Below are positions 53,050-61,723 of a stretch of DNA of 64,000 nucleotides, piece after piece. How positions within the stretch are numbered: position 1 is the stretch's first letter; every line of letters starts with the position of its first letter. A model generated the notes under the pieces. It did no database searches. It was not told the origin of the DNA and saw only the letters and a program-made list of their open reading frames with translations. Made by a program: the position numbers and the translations under genes. The DNA is from Streptomyces sp. NBC_01317 (GTDB taxonomy: Bacteria > Actinomycetota > Actinomycetes > Streptomycetales > Streptomycetaceae), in assembly GCF_035961655.1 (NCBI RefSeq), contig NZ_CP108393.1, positions 6,061,001-6,125,000 of the forward strand, given 5' to 3'.

Positions 53050-53844
53050 ATGCCAGGTAGAGGTACGCGAGCCGGTACGCGAGTCAACGTGGTCAGTGAC
53101 GTGCACGGGAACACCCAGGCCCTCGCCACGGCCGGTGACGGCGCCGACGCCCTGGTCTGTCTCGGTGACCTCGTGCTCTTCCTCGACTACGCCGACCACT
53201 CGCGCGGCATCTTCCCCGACCTGTTCGGCGTCGGGAACGCCGACCGGATCGTCGAGCTGCGCACCGCCCGCCGCTTCGACGAGGCCAGGGAGTTCGGCCG
53301 CGCGCTGTGGGCGACGCTGGACGTCGAGCCCGCCGCCGCCATCGAGGGGGCCGTACGCCGCCAGTACGCGGAGATGTTCGCGGTCCTCCCCACTCCTACG
53401 TACGCCACCTACGGCAACGTCGACATCCCGACGCTCTGGCCCGAGTACGCCGGACCGGGCACCACCGTCCTCGACGGCGAGCGCGCCGAGATCGGCGGAC
53501 GGGTCTTCGGCTTCGTCGGCGGCGGGCTGCGCACCCCCATGCGCACGCCCTACGAGATCTCCGACGAGGAGTACGCCGCCAAGGTCGAGGCGCTCGGCGA
53601 GGTCGACGTCCTCTGCTCCCACATCCCGCCGGACGTGCCCGAGCTGACGTACGACACCGTCGCCCGCCGCTTCGAACGCGGCAGCCGGGCGCTCCTCGCC
53701 GCCATCCACCGTTCGAAGCCCCGTTACGCGCTCTTCGGCCACGTGCATCAGCCCTTGGCGCGCCGGATGCGGGTCGGTGCGACCGAGTGCGTGAACGTCG
53801 GCCACTTCGCCGCCACCGGGCGCCCGTGGGCACTGGAATGGTGA
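53050..53844 (+). CDS. Calcineurin-like metallophosphoesterase
   Basis: A 264-residue two-metal phosphoesterase. The motifs are SDVHGN (metal 1), GDLVLF (bridging Asp), GNVD, CSHIPP and the closing GHVHQP. The substrate is unknown; enzymes of this size hydrolyse phosphodiesters or phosphomonoesters. The start is a choice between the ATG at 53050, with AGGGTG 6 nt upstream, and a GTG at 53041 nine bases earlier. It begins a run of plus-strand genes up to glkA and the EEP protein. Confidence 0.87.
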   Translation: MPGRGTRAGTRVNVVSDVHGNTQALATAGDGADALVCLGDLVLFLDYADHSRGIFPDLFGVGNADRIVELRTARRFDEAREFGRALWATLDVEPAAAIEGAVRRQYAEMFAVLPTPTYATYGNVDIPTLWPEYAGPGTTVLDGERAEIGGRVFGFVGGGLRTPMRTPYEISDEEYAAKVEALGEVDVLCSHIPPDVPELTYDTVARRFERGSRALLAAIHRSKPRYALFGHVHQPLARRMRVGATECVNVGHFAATGRPWALEW

Positions 53845-53899
53845 CGGGCGCGGTCGCGATAGCCTGCACACCGCGTACCCAGCACTGAGGAGCACGGCG

Positions 53900-54349
53900 A
53901 TGGCGGAACACACCAGTTCGAGCATCACGATCGAGGCGGCACCGGCCGACGTCATGGGCGTGATCGCCGACTTCGCCCGCTACCCGGAGTGGACCGGCGA
54001 GGTGAAGGAGGCCGAGGTGCTCCAACGCGACGCCAAGGGCCGCGCCGAGCAGGTCAGACTGGTCCTGGACGCCGGTGCGATCAAGGACGACCACACCCTC
54101 GCGTACACCTGGACCGGCGACGACGAGGTCAGCTGGACGCTCGTGAAGTCCCAGATGCTGCGCTCGCTCGACGGCTCGTACCTCCTCGCGCCCGTCGGCG
54201 CCGGCGACCGCACGGAGGTCACCTACCGGCTGACCGTCGACGTCAAGATCCCGATGCTCGGCATGATCAAGCGCAAGGCCGAGAAGGTCATCATCGACCG
54301 CGCGCTCGCCGGGCTGAAGAAGCGCGTCGAATCCGTCCCCGGAGTCTGA
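53900..54349 (+). CDS. SRPBCC (START/polyketide cyclase-like) protein
   Basis: A 149-residue helix-grip protein with a deep hydrophobic pocket that probably binds a lipid or other hydrophobic ligand. It has the family's opening SSITIEAAPADVMGVIADFARYPEW and a long amphipathic C-terminal helix (KAEKVIIDRALAGLKKRVE). The ATG at 53900 has GAGGAG 8 nt upstream. The ArsA-like gene follows only 5 nt after the stop, so the two are coupled. The mycobacterial pair Rv2185c/Rv2184c has the same order, which supports a joint role of unknown kind. Confidence 0.9.
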   Translation: MAEHTSSSITIEAAPADVMGVIADFARYPEWTGEVKEAEVLQRDAKGRAEQVRLVLDAGAIKDDHTLAYTWTGDDEVSWTLVKSQMLRSLDGSYLLAPVGAGDRTEVTYRLTVDVKIPMLGMIKRKAEKVIIDRALAGLKKRVESVPGV

Positions 54350-54354
54350 CCCGT

Positions 54355-55566
54355 ATGCGTACGGTCCTCGTCACCGGCCCCGGCGGTGCGGGCCGTACGA
54401 CGGTCGCCGCGGCCACCGCCCTGGCCACCGCCCGGAGCGGCGGCCGCACCCTGCTCCTCTCCGCCGACCCCCTCGACACCCTGCTCGGTACGCCCCCGGG
54501 CCCCGGCCCCGCCGACCCCGCGCAGGCCGCGGACGGCCTGTGGGCCGCGCGCGTCGACTCCGGTGACCACTTCCGTACGGAACTGCTCACCCTCCAGGAA
54601 CGCGTCACCCCCGCCCTCGACCTCCTCGGCGCCCGCCCGCTGCGCGCGGAGGAGCTGACCGAGCTGCCCGGCAGCGGCCAGTTCGCCCTGCTGCACGCCC
54701 TGCGCCGGGCCGCCGAAGGCGACTGGGACGTCGTCGTCGTGGATCTGCCCCCGCTGCGCGAGGCCCTCGCCACCCTCGCCCTGCCCGAACAGCTGCGCCG
54801 CTATCTGCGCCGGCTGCTGCCCCGCGAACGGCAGGCCGCGCGCGCCCTGCGCCCGATGATGGCCCAGCTGGCCGGCGTCCCCCTGCCCGCCCAGTGGCTG
54901 TACGACATGGCCGCCCACCGGGACGCCGAGCTGGCCGCCGTCCAGTCGGTGATCGAGGACCGGGGGACCACCCTGCGCCTGGTCGCCGAACCCGGACCCG
55001 CCGGGGAGGAGGCCCTGCGCCTCGCCCACGCGGGGGCCGCGCTGTACGGCCTGCCCGTCGGCACGCTCGTACCGAACCGGCTGCTGCCACCGGACTCCGC
55101 CGACCCCTGGCTGGCGACCCTGGCCGCGCAGCAGCACAAGAGCCTGGACGCGTGGCGCGGCGCCGGGACGCCCGCCTCCGCCCTGCGTCCGGTACGCCAC
55201 CTGGGCCGCGACCCGCACGGCCCCGGCGACCTCGCACGGCTGGACACGGACGCGGAGGCCGGACTCGCCGTGGAGACGGCCGGCCCGGAGGAGGCCGGGC
55301 GCCGCGACGACCCGTGGCGGGTCGAGGACCGGCTCGCCGAGGACGGGCTGCTGGTCTGGTGCCTCCCGCTGCCCGGCGTCGCCAAGAGCGAACTCCACCT
55401 CGTGCGCAGGGACGACGAACTCGTCCTCACCGTCGGCCCGTTCCGCCGCATCGTTCCGCTGCCCTCCGTGCTGCGCCGCTGCACGGTCGCCGGCGCGGCC
55501 CTCGCGGACGGTCTGCTGCGCGTCAGGTTCACCCCCGACGCCGCCCTGTGGCCGCGTTCGGACTGA
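54355..55566 (+). CDS. ArsA/GET3-like P-loop ATPase with altered P-loop
   Basis: A 403-residue protein with the ArsA/GET3 layout, an N-terminal nucleotide-binding fold and a C-terminal alpha-crystallin-like extension (LHLVRRDDELVLTVGPFRRIVPLP). The P-loop reads TGPGGAGRTT: the signature Lys of the deviant Walker A is Pro9, and the invariant P-loop Lys is Arg14. Asp38 in LLSADPLDTLLG (switch I region) and DVVVVDLPP (Walker B) remain. ATP hydrolysis may be weak or absent. The ATG at 54355 lies 5 nt after the SRPBCC stop. The client is unknown. Confidence 0.85.
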   Translation: MRTVLVTGPGGAGRTTVAAATALATARSGGRTLLLSADPLDTLLGTPPGPGPADPAQAADGLWAARVDSGDHFRTELLTLQERVTPALDLLGARPLRAEELTELPGSGQFALLHALRRAAEGDWDVVVVDLPPLREALATLALPEQLRRYLRRLLPRERQAARALRPMMAQLAGVPLPAQWLYDMAAHRDAELAAVQSVIEDRGTTLRLVAEPGPAGEEALRLAHAGAALYGLPVGTLVPNRLLPPDSADPWLATLAAQQHKSLDAWRGAGTPASALRPVRHLGRDPHGPGDLARLDTDAEAGLAVETAGPEEAGRRDDPWRVEDRLAEDGLLVWCLPLPGVAKSELHLVRRDDELVLTVGPFRRIVPLPSVLRRCTVAGAALADGLLRVRFTPDAALWPRSD

Positions 55567-55670
55567 GCCCCTGCGCCGCCCTGCGGCCGTGTTCGAACTG
55601 AAGGACGTACCGCCGTTCGGGTACCGTCGGAGGTACACCCTTCCGCCGTCCCTGACGCAGGAGAACCCCC

Positions 55671-56216
55671 GTGAGCGATTCCACCGAGCGCCCCGCCGCC
55701 GACTCGGACGCCTGGGCCACGGCGTGCGCCGAGGACCTGGAGGCGGAGAAAGCCCGCCGCCGGGCCGTCCACGGCCGCCCGCCCGCCTCCGCCTCCGAGG
55801 AACTGCGGAAGCTGGTCGACGCCGTCACCGACAAGGTCACCTCGCTCCAGAACCCGCTCTTCGGCATGGCCGCGCAGGGCGCCGTCCAGCAGTTGATCAA
55901 CCAGGCCAGGGCCGCCGTCGAACCGGTCATCGAGCGCAACCCCGGAGTCTTCGACCACCTCGCCGCCGCGGGCAACGAACTCCTCGCCGCCTACCGCGAC
56001 GCGGTCGAGGGCCAGGAGAGCCGCTGGACCAAGGGCCCCGAAAGCGGACCCGTGGTGCCGCCCGCGGAGCGTACGGGCGGCGCGAAGGGGTACGGAAACG
56101 GCGAGCAGGCCTTTCCGGACGCCCCGGGTGTCACGGACGACACAAAGAGCTCCCACGACCCCACGGACCCCAGGGACGAAGGACCAGGTCCGGACGGCCG
56201 CATCGACCTGGACTGA
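55671..56216 (+). CDS. SCO2127-like protein (DUF5304 family)
   Basis: A 181-residue protein with an acidic N terminus, a central helical region (about 40-110, SEELRKLVDAVTDKVTSLQNP and an amphipathic AAQGAVQQLINQARAAVEPV) and a disordered acidic C-terminal third. There is no membrane segment or enzyme motif. The GTG at 55671 has AGGAG 8 nt upstream. The orthologue SCO2127, next to glkA in S. coelicolor, has been reported to influence glucose uptake and carbon catabolite repression; I recall that from the literature and cannot verify it here. It precedes glkA by 66 nt, likely in one transcript. Confidence 0.85.
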   Translation: MSDSTERPAADSDAWATACAEDLEAEKARRRAVHGRPPASASEELRKLVDAVTDKVTSLQNPLFGMAAQGAVQQLINQARAAVEPVIERNPGVFDHLAAAGNELLAAYRDAVEGQESRWTKGPESGPVVPPAERTGGAKGYGNGEQAFPDAPGVTDDTKSSHDPTDPRDEGPGPDGRIDLD

Positions 56217-56282
56217 ACAGGCGGGCGCCCGCCCTCGGGTACGGTTGGCCTTAGCGGGGCACGACCGAAAACTGAGGGACTC

Positions 56283-57224
56283 ATGGGACTCACCATCGGC
56301 GTCGACATCGGCGGCACCAAGATCGCGGCGGGCGTGGTCGACGAAGAGGGCACCATCAGGGGAATGCACAAGGTGCCCACCCCGCAGACGGCCGAAGGCA
56401 TCGTCGACGCGATCTGCGCCGCCGTCTCCGGCGCGGGCGAGGGACACCAGATCGAGGCGGTCGGCATCGGCGCGGCCGGCTACGTCGACGACAAGCGCGC
56501 CACCGTCCTGTTCGCGCCGAACATCAACTGGCGGCACGAACCGCTCAAGGACAAGGTCGAACAGCGCGTCGGCCTGCCGGTCGTGGTCGAGAACGACGCG
56601 AACGCCGCCGCGTGGGGCGAGTACAGGTTCGGGGCCGGGCAGGGCCACGACGACGTCATCTGCATCACCCTCGGCACCGGCCTCGGCGGGGGCATCATCA
56701 TCGGCAACAAGCTGCGGCGCGGACGCTTCGGCGTGGCGGCGGAGTTCGGGCACATCCGGGTCGTACCGGACGGGCTGCTGTGCGGGTGCGGCAGTCAGGG
56801 CTGCTGGGAGCAGTACGCGTCCGGCCGCGCCCTGGTCCGGTACGCGCGCCAGCGCGCCAACGCGACCCCGGAGAACGCCGAGATACTGCTCGGTTTCGGT
56901 GACGGCACCGCCGAGGGCATCGAGGGCAGGCACGTCAGTGCCGCCGCCCGCGCCGGTGACCCGGTGGCCGTCGACTCCTTCCGGGAGCTGGCCCGTTGGG
57001 CGGGCGCGGGCCTGGCAGACCTGGCCTCGCTCTTCGACCCGTCCGCGTTCATCGTCGGCGGAGGCGTGTCGGACGAGGGCGAACTGGTCCTCGACCCGAT
57101 CCGCAAGTCCTTCCGGCGCTGGCTGATCGGCGGCGAGTGGCGGCCGCACGCCCAGGTACTGGCCGCCCAACTGGGCGGCGAGGCCGGGCTGGTGGGCGCC
57201 GCGGATCTGGCAAGACAAGGCTGA
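56283..57224 (+). CDS. glkA: ROK-family glucokinase
   Basis: A 313-residue ATP-dependent glucose kinase, the first step of glycolysis in Streptomyces and the main signal for carbon catabolite repression there. The phosphate motif GVDIGGTKIAAGVV opens the protein. VENDANAAAWGE supplies the catalytic Asp, and the ROK zinc motif is CGCGSQGCWEQYASG, preceded by EFGHIRV (zinc His). The size and motifs match S. coelicolor GlkA (SCO2126). The ATG at 56283 is the start. The SCO2127-like gene precedes it. Confidence 0.96.
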   Translation: MGLTIGVDIGGTKIAAGVVDEEGTIRGMHKVPTPQTAEGIVDAICAAVSGAGEGHQIEAVGIGAAGYVDDKRATVLFAPNINWRHEPLKDKVEQRVGLPVVVENDANAAAWGEYRFGAGQGHDDVICITLGTGLGGGIIIGNKLRRGRFGVAAEFGHIRVVPDGLLCGCGSQGCWEQYASGRALVRYARQRANATPENAEILLGFGDGTAEGIEGRHVSAAARAGDPVAVDSFRELARWAGAGLADLASLFDPSAFIVGGGVSDEGELVLDPIRKSFRRWLIGGEWRPHAQVLAAQLGGEAGLVGAADLARQG

Positions 57225-57357
57225 TCAGGGCTGATCAGGTACGACTGTGCCCGTCGCACCCGCCGGACAGGACCTGGCGGGGGGTGCGGCGGGCACAGCC
57301 ATGTCCCCGCCCGGTGTCGGCGCGGACCCCGTGGGTGGCTCACGTAATCTGGTGACC

Positions 57358-58113
57358 ATGGAAATGCCGCCACCGCTGCCCGACTCCCGTACCGAGCCGG
57401 ACGGTTCGGCCGTGATCCGGGTCCTCAGCTACAACATCCGCTCGATGCGGGACGACCGTGAGGCGCTGGTCCGGGTGATCAAGGCCTGCGCGCCCGACCT
57501 GGTGCTGATCCAGGAGGCCCCGCTGTTCTTCCGCTGGCGCAAGCGCGCCGCCTGGCTCGCCTCCCGTACCGACCTGGTGGTGCTCGGTGGCGGCGGCACC
57601 GCGGCGGGCCCGCTGCTGCTCTGTTCCCTGCGCGCCACCGTGGAGCGGACCGAGGACGTCCTGCTGCCCCGCACCCCCGGCCTGCACCGGCGCGGGTTCG
57701 CGACGGCGGTCGTACGGTTCGGACGGGCGAGGCTCGGCGTGCTCAGCTGCCATCTGAGCCTGGACGCCGGTGAACGCGAGGCGCAGGCGGGGATGCTGCT
57801 CGACCGCCTCGACGCGCTGGACGTCCCGCACGCGGTCGCGGGCGGCGACCTCAACGAGCCGCCGGGCAGGAATGCGTTCCGGCTGCTGGCGGCCAAGCTC
57901 CAGGACTGCTGGGCGGCCACGCCCTGGGGCGGCGAGCACACCTGGGTCCGGAGCGGACCGCCCCGGCGCATCGACGCGATCTTCGCCACGGAGGGCGTGG
58001 AGGTGCTCGGCTGCGGGGTGCCGCGCGGCCTGCCCGGCCTCACCGACCACGACCTGCGCATGGCCACGGACCACCTGCCGGTGCTGGCGGCGGTACGCGT
58101 ACCCGCGTCCTGA
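57358..58113 (+). CDS. Endonuclease/exonuclease/phosphatase-family protein
   Basis: A 251-residue protein with the EEP fold shared by exonuclease III, DNase I and phosphodiesterases. The motifs are LSYNIRSM, LIQEAP (metal Glu), CHLSL (catalytic His), GGDLNEPPG and TDHLPVLA (last catalytic Asp/His). No signal peptide, so it is cytoplasmic. The ATG at 57358 follows TAATCT (57345-57350) by 7 nt, suggesting a leaderless mRNA. The substrate (DNA, RNA, nucleotide or lipid headgroup) is open. It ends at a shared terminator. Confidence 0.88.
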   Translation: MEMPPPLPDSRTEPDGSAVIRVLSYNIRSMRDDREALVRVIKACAPDLVLIQEAPLFFRWRKRAAWLASRTDLVVLGGGGTAAGPLLLCSLRATVERTEDVLLPRTPGLHRRGFATAVVRFGRARLGVLSCHLSLDAGEREAQAGMLLDRLDALDVPHAVAGGDLNEPPGRNAFRLLAAKLQDCWAATPWGGEHTWVRSGPPRRIDAIFATEGVEVLGCGVPRGLPGLTDHDLRMATDHLPVLAAVRVPAS

Positions 58114-58142
58114 GTCCGTCGCGCGTCCCGCCCCCGGGGAGC

Positions 58143-58168
58143 CGCGTCCCGGCCGAGGCCGGGACGCG
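58143..58168. terminator. Bidirectional hairpin
   Basis: CGCGTCCCGGCC (58143-58154) and GGCCGGGACGCG (58157-58168) are perfect arms between convergent stops. Confidence 0.8.
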
Positions 58169-58187
58169 TGACACCGTGCCGTACGCC

Positions 58188-58847
58188 CTACACCACCGCG
58201 CCGCGCCCCGGATCGTCGTCCTCGTCGTCGCCGTGGCTCATCCGTGCCACCAGGGTGGCGAAGCCGCCCAGGAAGCCGCCGACACAGATCGTGGTGAGCC
58301 ACCACGTCATGTCCCACTGGAGCAGCACGGCGACCAGCATCAGCACCGGGCCGCCCACCACCCCGAGCCAGGCGAATTTGGACGTGACGTCGGCCTCCGG
58401 CAGCGGCGGCGGCTCCGGCGGGACGAAGTGCCCCTCGTCGTCGGGGTCCTCGGGGTCTTCCGGCGCCACGTAGTCGCGCGGGCCCGCCACCGGCGAACCC
58501 ACCCCGGGAGCGAAGATCACCGAGCCCCCCAGCGGGGGCCTCACCTCGTCCGTACCGCTGTCCGCGCCACTCTCCGCGCCACTGTCGTGGCTGTTCTCGG
58601 GACTCTTTTCGGCACTGTTCTCAGCGCTGTTCTCAGAACTCTTCGCGCCCTTGTCCGGGGACGGCTCCTGGCCGCCCCCGGTGCTGTTCTTCCCGCCCTC
58701 CAGCAGGGCCAGTCCGTCCACCGACTTGAACGGCTTGGCGCCCGGGGGGTCCGCGGGCTCGTCGCCGTACCCGGCCACGATCGCCGCCCAGGCGGCGTCC
58801 TCGTCGATCGGCTGCGGCTCGCGGTCCGCGTCATGTTGCTCAGCCAC
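58188..58847 (-). CDS. Small membrane protein with low-complexity acidic region
   Basis: A 219-residue conserved streptomycete protein of unknown function. After an acidic start (VAEQHDADREPQPIDEDAAWAAIVAGYG) comes a Ser/Glu/Asn-rich repeat region (about 65-100), a Pro/Asp-rich linker, and two C-terminal helices with WDMTWWLTTICVGG between. The cytoplasmic tail is acidic. The GTG at 58847 overlaps the upstream esterase stop by 8 nt, so the two form one operon. A membrane-tethering role for the partner is conceivable but not shown. Confidence 0.82.
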   Translation of the reverse strand: MAEQHDADREPQPIDEDAAWAAIVAGYGDEPADPPGAKPFKSVDGLALLEGGKNSTGGGQEPSPDKGAKSSENSAENSAEKSPENSHDSGAESGADSGTDEVRPPLGGSVIFAPGVGSPVAGPRDYVAPEDPEDPDDEGHFVPPEPPPLPEADVTSKFAWLGVVGGPVLMLVAVLLQWDMTWWLTTICVGGFLGGFATLVARMSHGDDEDDDPGRGAVV

Positions 58848-59619
58848 CGGTGGTGCTCCCCTTCTTCCCGACAGTCGGAGCGAGCCGGCCGATGAACGCG
58901 TGACTCTCCTCGAAGATCCGCTCCGCGTCATGGTCCAACGTCGCGACGTGGTAGCTCTGTTCCAGCAAGATCTCCCGGACATCCGTCGAGGAGACCCGGG
59001 ACAGCACCCGGGCGGAGTCGGAGGGGGGCACGACATGGTCCTTCGGACTGCGCAACAGCAGCAGCGGTTGGGTCACCTGCGGCAGCGCCGCGTCCACCAG
59101 ACGGAACAGCCTCCCCAGTGAGTAGGCGGCGTGCAGGGGCGTCCGTGTGTACCCCAGCTCCACCTTCCCGTCCTTGGCGATGTCGTTCGCCAGCCCCCCG
59201 ACCGAGGGGAGCACGTGCCGGAGCACCGGCAGGGCGTACGCCGCCGCCCCGTGCATCTTCACGGCCGGGTTGACGACGACGATCCCGCTGATCGCGGGCC
59301 CGTGCTTGGCGGCCAGCCGCAGCGCCAGCGACCCGCCCATGGAGAGCCCGCAGACGAAGACCCGCGCGCACCGCTCCCGCAGCTCGCGCAGCGCCCGGTC
59401 CACTTCCGCGTACCAGTCCTGCCACCGCGTGGACTGCATGTCCTGCCAGCGGGTGCCGTGCCCGGGGAGCAGCGGCACCGACACCGTCAGCCCGCGCTCC
59501 GCCAGATGCTCGCCCCAAGGGCGCATCGACTGCGGGGAACCGGTGAATCCGTGACAGAGGAGGACGCCGACCTCGCCGCCCTCGTGGTGGTACGGCTCGG
59601 CTCCAGGAAGGACCGGCAC
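58840..59619 (-). CDS. Alpha/beta-hydrolase, carboxylesterase (Est30-like)
   Basis: A 259-residue cytosolic serine esterase or monoacylglycerol-lipase-like enzyme. The triad is Ser93 in GLSMGGSLAL, Asp194 in RSPKDHVVPP and His224 in SYHVATLDHD; the oxyanion loop is CHGFTGSPQSM. This pattern is that of Geobacillus Est30 carboxylesterases. The GTG at 59619 lies just after GGAGA. It is divergent from the PlsC-type acyltransferase, which fits a lipid-related setting. Confidence 0.92.
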   Translation of the reverse strand: MPVLPGAEPYHHEGGEVGVLLCHGFTGSPQSMRPWGEHLAERGLTVSVPLLPGHGTRWQDMQSTRWQDWYAEVDRALRELRERCARVFVCGLSMGGSLALRLAAKHGPAISGIVVVNPAVKMHGAAAYALPVLRHVLPSVGGLANDIAKDGKVELGYTRTPLHAAYSLGRLFRLVDAALPQVTQPLLLLRSPKDHVVPPSDSARVLSRVSSTDVREILLEQSYHVATLDHDAERIFEESHAFIGRLAPTVGKKGSTTGG

Positions 59620-59767
59620 CGGGGTCTCCTGTTCGTGAGGCTCGGAAGATGTACTTCACCGTACGCGACCGGACCGACACCGACCAGGTGCGTTCGGCCC
59701 CCAGGAAGGAGAGTGCGGGACGCCCACGCGTTAAGGTCAGTCGGACAGCACACAGGAGGCATCCGAG

Positions 59768-60481
59768 TTGATCTACGGTGCAATGAAGTTCTCCGTCGGA
59801 GGGTCGCTGAAGCTCGCCTTCAGGCCCTGGGTGGAGGGCATCGAGAACGTTCCCGCCGAAGGGCCCGCGATCCTCGCGAGCAACCATCTCTCGTTCTCGG
59901 ACTCCTTCTTCCTTCCGGCCGTTCTCGACCGCAAGGTGACCTTCATCGCGAAGGCCGAGTACTTCACCACGCCCGGCATCAAGGGCACGTTGACGGCGGC
60001 CTTCTTCAAGGGCGTCGGACAGTTGCCGGTGGACCGCTCCGGGGCGCGCGGGGCGGGTGAGGCGGCGATCAAGAGCGGCGTCGACGTCCTGGCCAAGGGC
60101 GAGCTGTTCGGCATCTACCCCGAGGGCACCCGCTCGCCCGACGGCCGGCTCTACCGGGGCAAGCCCGGCGGCCTGGCCCGGGTGGCGCTCGCCAGCGGCG
60201 CGCCGGTCATCCCCGTCGCGATGATCGACACGGAGAAGATCCAGCCGCCCGGCAAGGTGGTGCCCAAGCTGATGCGGCCGGGCATCAGGATCGGCAAGCC
60301 GCTGGACTTCAGCCGGTACCAGGGCATGGAGGGTGACCGGTTCATCCTGCGCTCGGTGACGGACGAGGTCATGTACGAAATCATGAAGTTGTCCGGTCAG
60401 GAGTACGTGGACGTCTACGCGACCGCCGCGAAGCGGCAGTTGGCCGAGGCGGCGAAGGAAAAAAGCCTGTCCGGCGAGTGA
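59768..60481 (+). CDS. 1-acyl-sn-glycerol-3-phosphate acyltransferase-like (PlsC family)
   Basis: A 237-residue membrane-associated acyltransferase that would turn lysophosphatidate into phosphatidate. It has the HX4D motif NHLSFSDS (His40, Asp45), the phosphate-binding PEGTRSPDG and the conserved GAPVIPVAMI block. The TTG at 59768 is chosen because GGAGG stands 8 nt upstream; an ATG five codons later is the alternative. It corresponds to mycobacterial Rv2182c in a related neighbourhood. It lies 69 bp before the MacS gene in the same direction. Confidence 0.92.
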   Translation: MIYGAMKFSVGGSLKLAFRPWVEGIENVPAEGPAILASNHLSFSDSFFLPAVLDRKVTFIAKAEYFTTPGIKGTLTAAFFKGVGQLPVDRSGARGAGEAAIKSGVDVLAKGELFGIYPEGTRSPDGRLYRGKPGGLARVALASGAPVIPVAMIDTEKIQPPGKVVPKLMRPGIRIGKPLDFSRYQGMEGDRFILRSVTDEVMYEIMKLSGQEYVDVYATAAKRQLAEAAKEKSLSGE

Positions 60482-60550
60482 CGGCGGGCGTGGCCGGGGG
60501 GCCGCGGAACGGGGGGCGGGGCCGTGGTGAAGCGTGAGCGTGTCGTACGG

Positions 60551-61723
60551 ATGTCGGTCGAGCAGCCGCTGTGGCGGGCACTGACCGGCTACCGGGTGCT
60601 GACCGCCGTCTACGCGATCTTTCTGTTCGTGTTCGAGCGCGACAAGTTCGAACGCCCGTGGGTCGCGATCGTCTTCCTCGCGTTCCTCGCCGTCTGGACC
60701 GCCGCGACCCTGCCCCGGGTGGCGAACGCCGCGAGCTGCACCAAGCGGTTCCTGGGCGCGGATCTCACCGTCGCGGTGGTCGGGATCCTGCTCACCCCGC
60801 TCGCCGACGAGCAGGCGCAGCAGGTCGACGGCCCCACCCTGCCGACGATATGGGCGGCCGGTTCCGTCCTCGCGTTCGCGATCAAGGGCGGCTGGCGGTG
60901 GGCGGCGCTCGCCTCCACCTTCGTCGCCGTCGCCAACCTCATCGAGCGGGCCCACCCCAGCAGGGACACGTTCCACAACGTGCTGCTGGTGTGGATCGCC
61001 TCGATCGCGATCGGCTACATCGTGGAGGTGGCCCGCGCCTCCGAACGCATCCTCGCCCGCGCCCTGGAGATCGAGGCCGCGACCCGCGAGCGCGAACGGC
61101 TGGCCCGTGACATCCACGACAGCGTCCTCCAGGTGCTGGCGATGGTGCAGCGGCGCGGTACGGCCCTGGGGGGCGAGGCGGCCGAACTGGGCAGGATGGC
61201 GGGGGAGCAGGAGGTCGCCCTGCGGACCCTGGTCTCCAGCGGGCTCGTCCCCACGGCCCGCGAAGGAGCGGCCGGCGCGTACCCCGGCGCAGTGGCCGGC
61301 GCGGCCCTCGGCGACGTACAGGAGCCGTGCGACCTGCGCTCGCTCCTCGCGCCGTACACGGGCTCGAAGGTCACCTTCGCCGAGCCCGGCGCCCCCGTCC
61401 TGCTGGCGCCCGCCGCCGCGAGGGAGCTGGCCGCCGCCGTCGGCGCCGCCCTGGACAACGTGGGCCGGCACGCGGGCGCGGACGCCCGCGCCTGGATCCT
61501 GGTCGAGGAGGATCCGGACGAGGTGATCGTGACCGTACGGGACGACGGCCCCGGCATCCCGGAGGGCCGGCTCGCGCAGGCGGAGGGCGAGGGCCGCCTC
61601 GGAGTCGCGCTGTCCATCCGTGGGAGGCTGCGGGACCTGGGCGGTACGGCGGAGCTGATCTCCGTCCCGGGGCAGGGCACGGAAGTCGAGTTGAGGGTTC
61701 CACGGGGGAAGGCGGAGCGATGA
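60551..61723 (+). CDS. macS: Sensor histidine kinase MacS
   Basis: A 390-residue HisKA_3 kinase. Five to six membrane helices occupy the first 155 residues. The phosphoacceptor box is RERERLARDIHDSVLQVLAMV, the N-box is LDNVGRHAGADA and the G-box DDGPGIPEGRL. By synteny (between the glkA region and the PhzE/TrpEG-like gene) and sequence it corresponds to SCO2121, the kinase of the MacRS system that influences aerial development and antibiotic production. The ATG at 60551 is my choice; GTG codons at 60524 or 60527 would add nine residues. It overlaps macR by ATGA. Confidence 0.88.
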   Translation: MSVEQPLWRALTGYRVLTAVYAIFLFVFERDKFERPWVAIVFLAFLAVWTAATLPRVANAASCTKRFLGADLTVAVVGILLTPLADEQAQQVDGPTLPTIWAAGSVLAFAIKGGWRWAALASTFVAVANLIERAHPSRDTFHNVLLVWIASIAIGYIVEVARASERILARALEIEAATRERERLARDIHDSVLQVLAMVQRRGTALGGEAAELGRMAGEQEVALRTLVSSGLVPTAREGAAGAYPGAVAGAALGDVQEPCDLRSLLAPYTGSKVTFAEPGAPVLLAPAAARELAAAVGAALDNVGRHAGADARAWILVEEDPDEVIVTVRDDGPGIPEGRLAQAEGEGRLGVALSIRGRLRDLGGTAELISVPGQGTEVELRVPRGKAER

